Part shown: positions 33,181 through 45,491 of the stretch, in pieces
Position numbering within the stretch: position 1 is the first letter of the stretch
How the letters are laid out: the number at the start of each line of letters is the position of its first letter
Assembly: GCF_050003625.1 (NCBI RefSeq)
Contig: NC_134398.1
Location: 68,208,891 to 68,272,890 of the forward strand
Direction of reading: 5' to 3'
Source: Haematobia irritans
Taxonomy: Eukaryota > Arthropoda > Insecta > Diptera > Muscidae
DNA length: 64,000 bases
Notes under the pieces: model-generated
What the model saw: only the letters and a program-made list of their open reading frames with translations
What the model was told of the DNA's origin: nothing
Databases searched by the model: none
Program-made: the position numbers and the translations under genes

Positions 33181-34128
33181 CACATATGGTCAAAATAATA
33201 AGACACGTTGGCATTTTTTTCTTCTTTGTCCTAACTCTAACATATTTTTTAATTTGGTGTTGTAACTACGTCACGTAATTAAAGTTCAATATTGGCAGCA
33301 CTGATTCAATAAGAAAAAAAAAACGCAAAAATGTCATTATGTTTGTTTCCCGTGTTCTCTTTGTGATGAAGCGCTTTATTTGGTTGGTCAAAAAAATAAG
33401 TAGATTGTGCGTTTTTATATGAAAATGTTTTAATTTTGCGAAAAGTTTTTTATTGTGTTTTTAGTGGCGATGAATTGAATGCAAATAATAAAAAATTAAT
33501 AAAAATTTGATACTAGATGAACCGAAAAAGTCATTGTAGTAGAAAAGAAAAGACTGGTTTTAGCTCCAAGATTTGAGGGAAAATCTTTTTGAACGACCGC
33601 CATATCTTTTAAGAGATCGTTACTTTGTGTCCAAAAAGCCCTAAAGAAAAGAAGTTCTGCGAAAACACGTGGAAAACCAAGCAAGACACTTCACTCTCCC
33701 AAAAAAAAACCCTTTCAAATCATCCAGACAAATGTCTGCTGAAATATGCAATGTGATATCTACACGATCTATTACCCGGCCGAACAGTCAGAAAAGTTCC
33801 TATGCTACGGAAAAAAATTTGTAAGATGAGACTATGCTTCGCCAGAAAACATTATAGGTGGTCAAGAACGGTAGGTGAGAGAAAATGGCGCAATATCCTG
33901 TGGAGCGATGAAACTAAAAAAAATATTCCGAAATGGTAGTAGTCGTAATGTTCGTCGACCCAAAGGAAAAGAATTCCATATGCGCTTCACAAAAATGACG
34001 GTCAAGCGTGGGAGCGGGAACATAGCTCTAAAGTGAGTGTTTCAACAAGACAACGATCCTAAACACACTTCGCGATTTATTAAAAATTGGTTCCAAGACA
34101 ATGACATAACCTTTCATTGGCCTACTTA
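33181..34128 (+). mobile_element. Tc1-like transposon, 5' part (unit copy 2)
   Basis: Identical to copy 1 except for G at 33,440. Truncated by the tandem unit border downstream of the MITE half. Confidence 0.75.
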
Positions 34129-34394
34129 CACACAAACAATTATCACCAAAATTTTTTCAATTAAACTCTTAATTGCATTTGGAAACGGATTCAATTAATA
34201 TGTTAATTGATTCAATTAATTATTTAATCAAATCCGAATAAAAACCAATTAAAAAATGATTGATATTTGCTACGTTTCCAATTAAAATATTGATTCAATC
34301 AAATTGGTAATCAATTCGGAAATAATTTTCAATTACAAACCGTTTCCAATTATTCAATTTCAATCACCTTTGTGATTGAAATTGAATAATTTTG
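34129..34394. mobile_element. AATTAA-rich MITE, left half (unit copy 2)
   Basis: Same as unit copy 1. Confidence 0.65.
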
Positions 34395-35302
34395 AGGGAT
34401 GGAAAGAGCGAAAAGAGAACTAGAGAATGGGTATTTATTCAACAACTGTCTGTGAAAGTAACTCGTAACGAACGGTTGGGTTTTTGTTTTTCGCGTAAAT
34501 TGAAAAACATGATTGGCGACATTCTGTCTGCTGCGTTCGAAATGTGTGCATAAATATTTTGAACGCAACAACAAATCATAGCAAAGGGTTGAAATAAATA
34601 AAGTGTGCAACAACAAATGGCCACGTGGTAAATGTTTGAAAAATATATAGCAGAACGCATTTGAAATTACCTCTGTTTGTGCTTTGTGGTATTGTAAAAA
34701 TGGAAAACAATCTACGTTTATTGAAGGTAAGAAATTGTGAAATGTGAATACCATTTTCCACTGAAGCCTGTTTACTTTAAACGGACTAAAATAATATATT
34801 TTTTATTCATTTCTTTTAGTGAGCAATTCTATTTCGTGAAATTGACCAATAAATCCCATCAACTCCATCATTTTATCAAATATATAAGAATATAAGAATA
34901 TGTTGATCTTTTAAAATTATAAATTTTTTTCACTCCTAGTTTTCTTAAAACCAAGAGCGGTATGGGTTTGTTGGAAGATTCACCTTGAAGTTGCAAAGTA
35001 GCGTTGGCATTTAACTGCACTTTTGTTTTACCTGCCTTTTTCAGTTTGAACCCAAGTAGAGAGCAGTATATCTGATATATAAACTAATGAGCGGAATTAT
35101 GTAATGGTAAAAAAGTTCTTTCTTTTGTATTTAAAAATATGAAAAATATCCGAAAATAATGAATATATGTATTTTCCATTTATATTTTTCCTATTTTCAG
35201 AATTTGCAAAGTATTTTCAATATAATACCGAATATATCTGAATAATTTAAAATACACCGGCACAAATTAAACTTTTCTTTTCATGCAAAAAAACACACAA
35301 AA

Positions 35303-37052
35303 CAAGTATATACAGCACTAAATTCGGCCGGGCCGAATCTTAAATACCCACCACCATGAACCAAATATTAGGGTTTCCTTTGAAATTTCAAGAGGGATTG
35401 AGGACTTGAGGACACTTCCCGAAGATAAATTTAAAGATTTCACCTATGAGGACTATATCAGATTCTGGATTTATAAGAACCATTTTTGTTTGAGTTTTAG
35501 AGGAATCATTAACATCTCTTGTAAGTGTGCAAGAAAATTATAAAATAACGTCTTGCTTTGAAATCTTAAATCTGTAGATTTTCACCCGAGAAGTATCTGA
35601 AATCTGAAAATTTTACATTGAGTTTCAAGCAATTTTCATGATCAGTGCGCCTTCTATACCCTCAAGAAATGAAGTCGGTCTATATGGAGGCATTACCAAA
35701 AGGACCGATAAAAACTTAATCCGATACACGTTTTTGGGAGCCTAAAATAATATTTACAATTTCAGGCAAATCGCATAAAAACTACGGATTCTAGAAACCC
35801 AAGAAGTAAAATCGGGATATCGGTCTATATGGGGGCTATACCAAAACATGGACCGATACTCACCATTTTTGGCACACCCCTTTATGGTCCTCAAATACCA
35901 ATAAATTTTCAATTTCAGACAAATTGTATTTAAACTACGGATTCTATAAGCCCAAGACCCCAAATCGGGAGGTCGTTTTATATGGGGACCACACCAAAAC
36001 ATGGACCGATACTCACAATTTTTGGCACACGTATTTGTGGTCCTACAATACCTCTAGATTTTCAATTTCAGGTAAATTGAATAAAAACTGCGGTTTCTAT
36101 AAGCCCAAGAAGTAAAATCGGGAGATCGGTCTATATGGGGGCTATACCAAAATATGGACCGATACTCACCATTTTCGGCACACCTCTTTATGGTCCTAAA
36201 ATACCACTAGATTTCCAATTTCAGGTAAATAGGATAAAAACTTCGGATTCTAGAAGCCCAAGAATTAAAATCGGGAAATCGGTCTATATGGGGGCTATAC
36301 CAAATATGGACCGATACTTACCATTTTCGGCACACCTCTTTATGATCCTAAAATACCACTAGATTTCCAATTTCAGACAAATTGGATAAAAACTACGGTT
36401 TCTATAAGCCCAAGACCCCAAATCTGGAGGTTCTTTTATATGGGGACCATACCAAAACATGGACCGATACTCACAATTTTTGGCATACGTATTTGTGGTC
36501 CTACAATACTTCTAGATTTCCAATTTCAGGTAAATTGAATAAAAACTGCGGTTTCTATAAGCCCAAGAAGTAAAATCGGGAGATCGGTCTATATGGGGGC
36601 TATACCAAAACATGGACCGATACTCACCATTTTTGGCACACCTCTTTATGGTTATAAAATACCTCTATATTTCTAATTTCAGGCAAATTGGATAAAAACT
36701 ACGATTTCTATAAGCCCAAGACCCCAAATCGGGAGGTCGGTTTATATGGGGACTATATCAAAACCTGGACCGATATAGCCCATCTTCGAACTTGACCTGC
36801 CTGCAGACAAAAGACGAGTTTGTGCAAAATTTCAGCGCGATTGCTTCATTATTGAAGACTGTAGCGTGATTACAACAGACAGACAGACAGACAGACAGAC
36901 GGACAGACGGACATCGTTATATCGTCTTAGAATTTCTCCCTGATCAAGAATATATATACTTTATATAGTCGGAAATCGATATTTCGATGCGTTACAAACG
37001 GAATGACAAACTTATTATACCCCCGTCACCATTCTATGGTGGTGGGTATAAA
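35303..37052. repeat. Mini-me/DINE-like dispersed repeat (unit copy 3)
   Basis: The same repeat in the third tandem unit, carrying both of that copy's private substitutions. Confidence 0.8.
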
Positions 37053-37579
37053 AATCAAAATTTAATAGCGCTACGAAAACACAATTAAAGCATAAATATA
37101 GGAATGGATTAATTCTTCCAACAGGAGAAAATTTTTAAAATATACATTATGCGAATTTAATACAAAGAAATCAGTGTATAAGGGGGCTATAGTTTCGCGT
37201 AATTCCAGTGCTGCCAATTTTTGGGGATTTTCCCCAAATTGGGGACAGTATTTTTGAGGTGGGGGATTAGGATGAGGTATTTCTAGAAATTTGGACATTT
37301 TTGTAGGGATTTTTGAGAAATGGTATACAAGAAATTCTTTTTTGCATTCTTAAAAAAGGGCTTAAAGAAGTGCAGCAAATCCCCAAAATAAGAAAACTTT
37401 GCTCCCTTATTCCATTCATATAGGGCATTTCGACTAGAAACGGACACAGCATTTTATTTCGGGGATATGATGAATTTGATTCATATCGACCCATTTTTAA
37501 CGATGCTTTCATATTGATCGAACACCAATTTAATAAATATTATTGAGTGTTTAGAAGTAAATTATGTTTCCTAAATATA

Positions 37580-38527
37580 CACATATGGTCAAAATAATAA
37601 GACACGTTGGCATTTTTTTCTTCTTTGTCCTAACTCTAACATATTTTTTAATTTGGTGTTGTAACTACGTCACGTAATTAAAGTTCAATATTGGCAGCAC
37701 TGATTCAATAAGAAAAAAAAAACGCAAAAATGTCATTATGTTTGTTTCCCGTGTTCTCTTTGTGATGAAGCGCTTTATTTGGTTGGTCAAAAAAATAAGT
37801 AGATTGTGCGTTTTTATATGAAAATGTTTTAATTTTGCTAAAAGTTTTTTATTGTGTTTTTAGTGGCGATGAATTGAATGCAAATAATAAAAAATTAATA
37901 AAAATTTGATACTAGATGAACCGAAAAAGTCATTGTAGTAGAAAAGAAAAGACTGGTTTTAGCTCCAAGATTTGAGGGAAAATCTTTTTGAACGACCGCC
38001 ATATCTTTTAAGAGATCGTTACTTTGTGTCCAAAAAGCCCTAAAGAAAAGAAGTTCTGCGAAAACACGTGGAAAACCAAGCAAGACACTTCACTCTCCCA
38101 AAAAAAAACCCTTTCAAATCATCCAGACAAATGTCTGCTGAAATATGCAATGTGATATCTACACGATCTATTACCCGGCCGAACAGTCAGAAAAGTTCCT
38201 ATGCTACGGAAAAAAATTTGTAAGATGAGACTATGCTTCGCCAGAAAACATTATAGGTGGTCAAGAACGGTAGGTGAGAGAAAATGGCGCAATATCCTGT
38301 GGAGCGATGAAACTAAAAAAAATATTCCGAAATGGTAGTAGTCGTAATGTTCGTCGACCCAAAGGAAAAGAATTCCATATGCGCTTCACAAAAATGACGG
38401 TCAAGCGTGGGAGCGGGAACATAGCTCTAAAGTGAGTGTTTCAACAAGACAACGATCCTAAACACACTTCGCGATTTATTAAAAATTGGTTCCAAGACAA
38501 TGACATAACCTTTCATTGGCCTACTTA
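37580..38527 (+). mobile_element. Tc1-like transposon, 5' part (unit copy 3)
   Basis: The only copy whose 3' part is still present, at 45,258-46,345, on the far side of a 6.7-kb composite insertion. Confidence 0.75.
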
Positions 38528-38793
38528 CACACAAACAATTATCACCAAAATTTTTTCAATTAAACTCTTAATTGCATTTGGAAACGGATTCAATTAATAT
38601 GTTAATTGATTCAATTAATTATTTAATCAAATCCGAATAAAAACCAATTAAAAAATGATTGATATTTGCTACGTTTCCAATTAAAATATTGATTCAATCA
38701 AATTGGTAATCAATTCGGAAATAATTTTCAATTACAAACCGTTTCCAATTATTCAATTTCAATCACCTTTGTGATTGAAATTGAATAATTTTG
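38528..38793. mobile_element. AATTAA-rich MITE, left half (unit copy 3)
   Basis: Same as the other copies. Here the right half of the MITE lies 5.2 kb downstream, beyond a LINE remnant. Confidence 0.65.
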
Positions 38794-39565
38794 AGGGATG
38801 GAAAGAGCGAAAAGAGAACTAGAGAATGGGTATTTATTCAACAACTGTCTGTGAAAGTAACTCGTAACGAACGGTTGGGTTTTTGTTTTTCGCGTAAATT
38901 GAAAAACATGATTGGCGACATTCTGTCTGCTGCGTTCGAAATGTGTGCATAAATATTTTGAACGCAACAACAAATCATAGCAAAGGGTTGAAATAAATAA
39001 AGTGTGCAACAACAAATGGCCACGTGGTAAATGTTTGAAAAATATATAGCAGAACGCATTTGAAATTACCTCTGTTTGTGCTTTGTGGTATTGTAAAAAT
39101 GGAAAACAATCTACGTTTATTGAAGGTAAGAAATTGTGAAATGTGAATACCATTTTCCACTGAAGCCTGTTTACTTTAAACGGACTAAAATAATATATTT
39201 TTTATTCATTTCTTTTAGTGAGCAATTCTATTTCGTGAAATTGACCAATAAATCCCATCAACTCCATCATTTTATCAAATATATAAGAATATAAGAATAT
39301 GTTGATCTTTTAAAATTATAAATTTTTTTCACTCCTAGTTTTCTTAAAACCAAGAGCGGTATGGGTTTGTTGGAAGATTCACCTTGAAGTTGCAAAGTAG
39401 CGTTGGCATTTAACTGCACTTTTGTTTTACCTGCCTTTTTCAGTTTGAACCCAAGTAGAGAGCAGTATATCTGATATATAAACTAATGAGCGGAATTATG
39501 TAATGGTAAAAAAGTTCTTTCTTTTGTATTTAAAAATATGAAAAATATCCGAAAATAATGAATAT

Positions 39566-39811
39566 ATGTATTTTCCATTTATATTTTTCCTATTTTCAGA
39601 ATTTGCAAAGTATTTTCAATATAATACCGAATATTTCATTGCTTTACCATTATTTTTGTCTTTGATTGGTTCAAATTTTAATAGACGATTTCAATTAAGG
39701 AAATTTTGGAAAGGAATTGTTACTAATATTAAATTACCGACACGTTTTTATGCCAAAAGACAACAACTGCAAAATAAGATTATAAATCTGCAACCTGGAA
39801 CTAAGAATTGA
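39566..39811 (+). other. Unrecognised short open frame at the right edge of the triplication
   Basis: 81 codons. After a possible acceptor 'cctattttcag' at 39,590-39,600 it reads 'FAKYFQYNTEYFIALPLF', 'NRRFQLRKFWKGIVTN' and 'KLPTRFYAKRQQLQNK'. The stop at 39,809 precedes a possible donor 'caggtaattt' by about 20 bases. The basic C-terminal half suggests a real protein remnant, but I do not recognise it. Only unit 3 continues into this frame; copies 1 and 2 are cut in it. Confidence 0.25.
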
Positions 39812-39982
39812 ACTTGATATTCTATGCAGGTAATTTTTAACTAAATTAACTTTTAATTGTACAAAATTAAGTTCTAATTACTCTGTATACTTAAAAAAAA
39901 AATAATTTAGCTTACAGGTTGCTGATTTATTGGAAATCTAGGCGCATCTACATATTAAAAGGAACATGTTGACATCGTTAAT

Positions 39983-41380
39983 ATGATAAGGAATATAATG
40001 ATTTATATATTTTATTTTTTTAACCCTTTAGTTGATATTGATCACAGAACTGAAGATGGTCTAAAACTATTACCAAAACTTTATTGGAAAGATGCGGATA
40101 AAGAAAGATATCAAATGAAACTAAATGAGAATATGTCGAACATGTTATCCGAGAGGCTGGAAATCACCCTGGACGATCTTGCTAATGTTATTACAGGCTC
40201 GTCTAAGAAACAAAAGTCATACAAAACGCCTTTTCAACCTAAACAGAAATGGTATACCTTTCAAAAGTTATAAATCGATTTGTAGGTCTAACAAAAAAGA
40301 ATACCAGGATCTGCTTCTCGAGAAAATAAATAACGTTTGTGATTCCAAGCAATGGTGGAAAGTTGCGAGAGAAATAAGAAACCAAACATTCCAAATTAGC
40401 TCCAACATATCATCCACCGACTTCAAAACCCATTTCGAAAGCCTTCTAAATCCCACAAGTAGAATAGTAGAAATCATTTATGCCCCTAACTTTCGGACAG
40501 ACCCCATATTGGATTGCGATATAAGCCTTTCGGAATTGATAAATGTTCTAAACAAATTAAAAAGGAATAAAGCACCAGGCGAAGATCGCATACCATACGA
40601 ACATATAGTGTATGGCGCAGCCAGTTTTCACGCACAACTGCTAAAGCAGTACAACAAAATCTTAAATACTGGAGAAATAGACTGTAAATTCGACAAAACT
40701 ATTATATTTCCTATACACAAGGAGACATTTCACAGCCACAAAATTATTGAGGTATAGCTTTCATGAACTGTTTAGCTAAAATTATGATGGGAATTTTGAA
40801 TGAGAGAATATCGCACTGGGCAGATTACCACAAAATTATAACAGAATGCCAAGCGGGTTTTCGGAAAGGTTACTCAACGGTTGATAACATATACAATTTA
40901 GCGTCAATCGTGAACCTGAGATTCAAACAACACAAAGCAGCTTTTGACAATATCTGCAGAAAATCACTTATATAAAAATTATATCAAATTGGAATATCGA
41001 ATAAACTTGCAAAGCTCATAGAAAATATGTACAACTCAACGGAATACGCAATCTGGACTGGCGAAGATATCTCTGACTATTTTCAATCATACTCTGGAGT
41101 TAAACAGGGATGCTTACTGTCCCCAATCCTCTTTTCGTTGTACATCAACGACCTCGAAGAACACATACAAGGTGGTATTAATGTACATGACTCAAATATT
41201 CGACTACTTCTCTACGCCGATGATATTGTAATACTGGCAGAAGACCGAGATACGAAGCGGTTTATGATATCAAGACTAGAAAGTTATTGTGATATGTGGA
41301 ATTTACATGTTAATATGGACAAGTCAGAAATAATGGTATTCCGTAAAGGCGGACGACTGAGTAGGGAGGATGTTTGGTAT
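39983..41380 (+). pseudogene. Non-LTR reverse transcriptase, N-terminal and catalytic part
   Basis: Successive frames give a linker ('DKERYQMKLNENMSNML'), 'LNKLKRNKAPGEDRIPYEH' (RT entry), 'FDKTIIFPIHKE', 'ITECQAGFRKGYSTVDNIYN', a broken 'AFDNICRKSLI', 'SYSGVKQGCLLSPILFSLYI' and 'RLLLYADDIVILAEDRD' (catalytic YADD). Frameshifts occur near 40,270 and 40,755 and a stop at about 40,975. The coding continues after an inserted DD37E transposon at 42,690. The clade is not certain. Confidence 0.8.
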
Positions 41381-41382
41381 TA

Positions 41383-42687
41383 AAGGGTGATACGGTCAAA
41401 ATTTGGTCAATATAAACTTGACGTATTTCTTTCAATTTTGCATTTAAAAAAACCTGAACACCCCTCATTTTGAAGGTGTGTGTGTGTGTGTAGAATGTTG
41501 CTCCTATTTTGATTTAGGAATTCACTCCTCAGTTGTCAAAATGCCGTCCAAGCAAGAAGAGCAGCGTATCAAAATTTTGCTCGCGCATCGCGAAAATCCG
41601 AGCTACTCGTACGCAAAGCTGGCAAAATCGCTAAAAGTTGCCAAATTAACCGTTAAAAATGTAATTAAAGTGTTTGGGGAACGTTTGTCGACAGCCAGGA
41701 AGTCTGGATCGGGGGGAAATCGAAAAACGGAAGCCGCTGAGACGACAAAGAGAGTTGCCGGTAGTTTCAAGCGAAACCCTAACCTCTCTCTCCGAGATGC
41801 CGCAAATAAGCTGGGTGTATCGTCTACAACCGTGCATCGAGCCAAAAATCGAGCCGGACTATCGACTTACAAGAAGGTAGTGACTCCAAATCGCGATGAT
41901 AAACAAAATACGACGGCCAAAGCGCGATCCCGGAGGCTGTACACGACGATGCTGACGAAGTTTGACTGCGTGTTAATGGACGACGAAACATACGTCAAAG
42001 CCGACTACAAGCAGCTTCCGGGACAGGAGTTTTATACGGCAAAAGGAAGGGGAAAGGTAGCAGATATTTTCAAGCATATAAAACTGTCAAAGTTCGCAAA
42101 GAAATATCTGGTTTGGCAAGCCATCTGTACCTGTGGCTTGAAAAGCAGCATTTTCATAGCTTCCGGGACTGTCAACCAAGAAATTTACGTGAACGAGTGT
42201 TTGAATAAACGTCTGCTGCCTTTCCTGAAGAAACACGGTTGTTCCGTACTGTTTTGGCCGGATGCCAAATCTTGCCATTACGGTAAAAAGGCCATGGAGT
42301 GGTACGCCGCCAACAACGTGCAGGTGGTTCCCAAGGACAAGAACCCTCCCAACACGCCAGAGCTCCGCCCAATTGAGAAATACTGGGCTATTGTCAAGCG
42401 GAACCTAAAGAAGACCAAAAAAACTGCTAAGGACGAGCAGCAGTTCAAGGCAAACTGGCTTTCTGCGACGAAGAAGGTGGACAAGGTGGCTGTACAAAAT
42501 CTGATGGCAGGTGTCAAGCGTGAGGCCCGGCAATTCGGATTTGGAAAAGCGAAAGCCTAACTGAATATTTTTCCTGAATTTTATACTAATTGAACTTGAA
42601 AAAGAAATTTAATTTGATTTTTTAAATAAACGATTTCACCGATTTACACGCGTTTTCCCTTGACCAAATTTTGACCGTATCACCCTT
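41383..42687 (+). mobile_element. ITmD37E transposon, complete, 1,305 bp
   Basis: The ends are 28-bp perfect inverted repeats, starting 'aagggtgatacggtcaaaat' at 41,383-41,410 and inverted at 42,660-42,687. TA flanks both ends (41,381-41,382 and 42,688-42,689). One uninterrupted transposase frame lies inside. It is inserted in a LINE reverse transcriptase, whose reading resumes on the other side. Intact ends plus an intact frame suggest a recent and possibly still active insertion. Confidence 0.9.
41541..42560 (+). CDS. DD37E transposase (IS630-Tc1-mariner superfamily, ITmD37E family)
   Basis: 339 codons from the ATG at 41,541 ('MPSKQEEQRIKILLAHRENP'). An upstream ATG at 41,478 would add 21 residues from TG-repeat sequence and is unlikely. 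The N-terminal half has two helix-turn-helix regions (about residues 20-50 and 85-110, 'LSLRDAANKLGVSSTTVHRA'). The catalytic domain has D148 ('VLMDDETY'), D241 ('LFWPDAKSC') and E279 ('ELRPIEKYW'), with 37 residues between D241 and E279, the signature of the ITmD37E family known from mosquitoes. The basic C-terminus ends 'RQFGFGKAKA'. No stop or shift is present. It would act in the nucleus, binding the 28-bp ends and cutting at TA. Confidence 0.92.
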   Translation: MPSKQEEQRIKILLAHRENPSYSYAKLAKSLKVAKLTVKNVIKVFGERLSTARKSGSGGNRKTEAAETTKRVAGSFKRNPNLSLRDAANKLGVSSTTVHRAKNRAGLSTYKKVVTPNRDDKQNTTAKARSRRLYTTMLTKFDCVLMDDETYVKADYKQLPGQEFYTAKGRGKVADIFKHIKLSKFAKKYLVWQAICTCGLKSSIFIASGTVNQEIYVNECLNKRLLPFLKKHGCSVLFWPDAKSCHYGKKAMEWYAANNVQVVPKDKNPPNTPELRPIEKYWAIVKRNLKKTKKTAKDEQQFKANWLSATKKVDKVAVQNLMAGVKREARQFGFGKAKA

Positions 42688-42689
42688 TA

Positions 42690-43546
42690 TAAAGGGAAAA
42701 CGATCAAATTAACAAACTAATATAAATATCTTGGCGTTACCATCACTCCCAAAATGTCATTTGGAAAACGTAATAAAAAGGACGATCCAATCGAAATCAG
42801 CACTAAACAGTACGTGGGCTAACCTAGTTGGTAATAAGGAAATTAGTATTCGCAAAAAATGGAATGTGTATCAAGCAGTCTGCCGGGCAATACAGTCTTA
42901 CGCTGCCCAGGTTTGGGGATTTTCCTCTTTTGAAGAAGTGGACAATCTGGAGCGTTACTTCTTGAAAAAAATCCTTAAATTACCAAGCTTTACACCAAAT
43001 TATGTGTTGATGCTAGAAACTGGTCTAGAGAACGGTCACCTTTATACTTTAGGTCTTCACTTGGAATATATTAAAAAAATCATGTTTGAATATAACGATC
43101 AACGTCTGCCAAAAATTCTGACTACGCTCGTGCTACAGGAGGAGGTATTTTGGGTTTCGAATCTCAAAACAATTACCCACAATCTAAATTTATCGTGGCC
43201 GGCAGAAAATAGAAATGAATGGGAGCTGTTTAATGAAGAAGTTTTAAGATGCAAAAAAATAGAAGTCTTCCAATATTATCTTGACCGCAAATCGCAAAGT
43301 ATTTCCGGGATTTACAAATATTTAAATAGTGCAAGAGGAAAATATTACTTTACTGATTTCACCAAAATAAATGAAATAAGCTTAATATTTAGGGCACGAT
43401 GTGACTTACTAAATCTGAATTCATGCAAATTTAATGCCAGAACCAGAGCGAAACTTTGTTTCATTTCCTGGGATCTTGCCCCGCTCTACGAGAGTTTAGG
43501 ATTCGTTGCTTCCAAAAGGAGTACTTATCACAAAGAGAAATTATAG
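42690..43546 (+). pseudogene. Non-LTR reverse transcriptase C-terminal part
   Basis: This resumes the interrupted LINE: 'YKYLGVTITPKMSFGK' is readable from 42,720 across a shift. Then comes a long frame from 42,731 with 'KKWNVYQAVCRAIQSYAAQV', 'NLERYFLKKILKLPSFTPNY' and 'LIFRARCDLLNLNSCKFNAR'. The family's thumb and C-terminal zinc-like region is largely intact. Its 3' tail follows. Confidence 0.75.
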
Positions 43547-43830
43547 CTATATTGGATGGCGTAGCTGAAGGTTATTGATCTAAATTAATTGCTTTTTTGG
43601 ATCCAGCCTTAAAATACCGACAATTCCTTGTAAACGAGTACAACTAGAGTATCCTTATATACAAACTTATTATGACAAACGTTTGTTTAGCAAACCATTG
43701 TCATCACTTGATATCTCATTTCTTTCTTTACACTGTAGAAATACAATTAAAAAAAAATATGAACTTTGGAAAATGTATATTATATTTTTGTAAATAAAGA
43801 AAACTTACATACATACATATTGATCATAGT
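43547..43830 (+). other. LINE 3' untranslated region with short-repeat tail
   Basis: An 'aataaag' polyadenylation-like signal near 43,794 is followed by 'acatacatacatat', a TACA microsatellite tail, as in LINEs that end in simple repeats rather than poly-A. Confidence 0.5.
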
Positions 43831-44200
43831 TGTATGTCTAAGTTATGTTAAAACAAAACACACCAAGTAACAAAAACCAAATTCTTTCGTCTATATCATA
43901 ATTCAGAAAAATAAAATATTGGAGATTTTTTTATAAGAAACACATATTTTCTTTTATTTCAAATAAAACTAAATAAGATTTATATCCAATTAATTATTTA
44001 ATTGAATCAATCATATAGTTGATTGATTTTTGTCGCCAAAATTATTAAAATTTTAATTGATTCAATTAAGACTGTGATTGAATTTTATGTTAAAAATCAA
44101 TCACTTTTTTAATTGATTCAATCACACAATTAATTGATTCCGTGACAAAAGTCAATTAAATTTTTAATTGAAAATCGTGTTGGTTTTCAATCAAAATGCA

Positions 44201-45161
44201 CCCTCACAAAAAATCGCTTCTGTAACATATACTCCCAAACATATTTTGCTTCAAGCATATACATTTTTGGGTATTGCCCAAACATTTATATGTTTGATCT
44301 CTTCCAATATATAATATGTTTGAAAGCATATTGGTCTAAACAATATATGTTTGGGTAGTCTAAGTTCCAAACATTTTGTATTTTTGCATCCAAATTCAAT
44401 AATGTTGTCTTCTAAAAAACAATATGTTATTATGTGAACATATGTTTGGAAGCATTTTGCACCCAAAAATATTATATGCTTAAAAAAAATTCTCCCAAAC
44501 AATATTGTGCTCAAAATTTTATTTATTTATTTATATATTTACAATCATAATGAATTATGAAAATAAACAGGTAATATAGGTGCTAACAACATAGGTTTTC
44601 GACCTGAATGCTCAACATTTTGTTTCTGCCTAATTGTATATTCCCCCACATCTTTCTCACTTCCACGAGATTTTTTAGTTCTTAGCACCTTTTTCTGTAA
44701 TACAAACATTGTAGAAGAAATTATTCAATTTTATGATTTTTATTTTATTTTAATTTTACCTTTTGCCGGACGGGGATTCGCGGACCACACAGTTTGTAAG
44801 GATCAAAGAAGTAGCTGATCAATTGCCCAAGGAAAAATAAAATGTTAATTTTGTAATAACAAGCAACAACCACCAACTTAATTCAATATCGCTCCCTGTT
44901 AAATAGCGCATATATACATATATGTTTATAGGCTATTTCTAAATTAATATATGTTTGCATTCAAGCATATTATATTTACAAACATTTTATGTCCCAAACA
45001 TAATATGTTCTAACATATTAACATATATGTCCCAAACATGTTATGCTAGTTTATGAACATTATATGCTTGCACTCAAAAATGTTGTGTTTAAAAATTTGT
45101 GTTCCAAACATATAATGTTTATAGCCAAACATATGAAAACAGACTTTTTCAACCGTGTGGG
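44201..45161. mobile_element. ~960-bp element rich in CAAACATAT words, nested in the MITE
   Basis: The left end is 'ccctcacaaaaaatcgct' and the right end 'ttcaaccgtgtggg'. The interior has many 'ccaaacatatattttg'-like words. A segment (44,640-44,830) is the reverse of 7.80-7.93 kb including the tRNA-like box. Boundaries are approximate. Confidence 0.5.
44766..44830 (-). other. Decayed tRNA-like sequence
   Basis: The minus strand contains 'gatcagctacttctttgatc' and 'gtccgcgaatccccgtccgg', a mutated version of the tRNA-like at 7,732-7,803. Confidence 0.4.
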
Positions 45162-45491
45162 TGATTAATACGATAATTTTCGCGATTGAAGACATTTCAA
45201 TTAAAAAAATGATTGAATCCGCGATTTTCGTGGTTGAAATAAAAAAAAAATTGTGTATGCACCAGACCCTAAACCCATTGAAAACCTATGGTAAGAGTTA
45301 AAAAACAGAATTGGGAATGAAACATTTAAAAATAAACAACTACTTTGGAATTTTGTGCAGATTACATGGTATGAAAACTCAGATGAAACTAGTCGGAAAC
45401 TTGTAAGCAGTATGTCATAGCGAGTATAAAATGTTATCAAAATAAATTATGTTCAATTTAAACCAAAAAAAAAAATAAGTTGGCCTGTATA

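Larger units (their letters stand above)
30837..35235. repeat. 4.4-kb tandem unit, copy 2 of 3
   Basis: A 4,399-base copy. The junction reads 'taccgaatat|atctgaataa', fusing the right end of one unit to the left end of the next. Its private base is G at 33,440 (T in the others). Confidence 0.95.
35236..39634. repeat. 4.4-kb tandem unit, copy 3 of 3
   Basis: A 4,399-base copy. Private bases are T at 35,909 (C in the others) and T at 36,425 (G in the others). Its right edge 'taccgaatat' continues into unique sequence 'ttcattgctttacc', which is therefore the original right flank. Confidence 0.95.
43975..45255. mobile_element. AATTAA-rich MITE, right half, with a nested element
   Basis: 'caattaattatttaattg'-type palindromes run to 44,195 and resume at 45,161-45,255, ending 'aaaattgtg' before TA at 45,256-45,257. 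Between them is another element. Its left half is at 38,528 in unit copy 3. The Tc1 reading frame on both sides rejoins as 'WPTYAPDPKPIENLW', confirming the insertion site. Confidence 0.65.

Noticed and set aside
41478..41540. Upstream ATG of the DD37E transposase frame (MCVCVECC...)
   Set aside because: It is coded by a TG microsatellite in the element's 5' region; the family-like start MPSKQ lies at 41,541.
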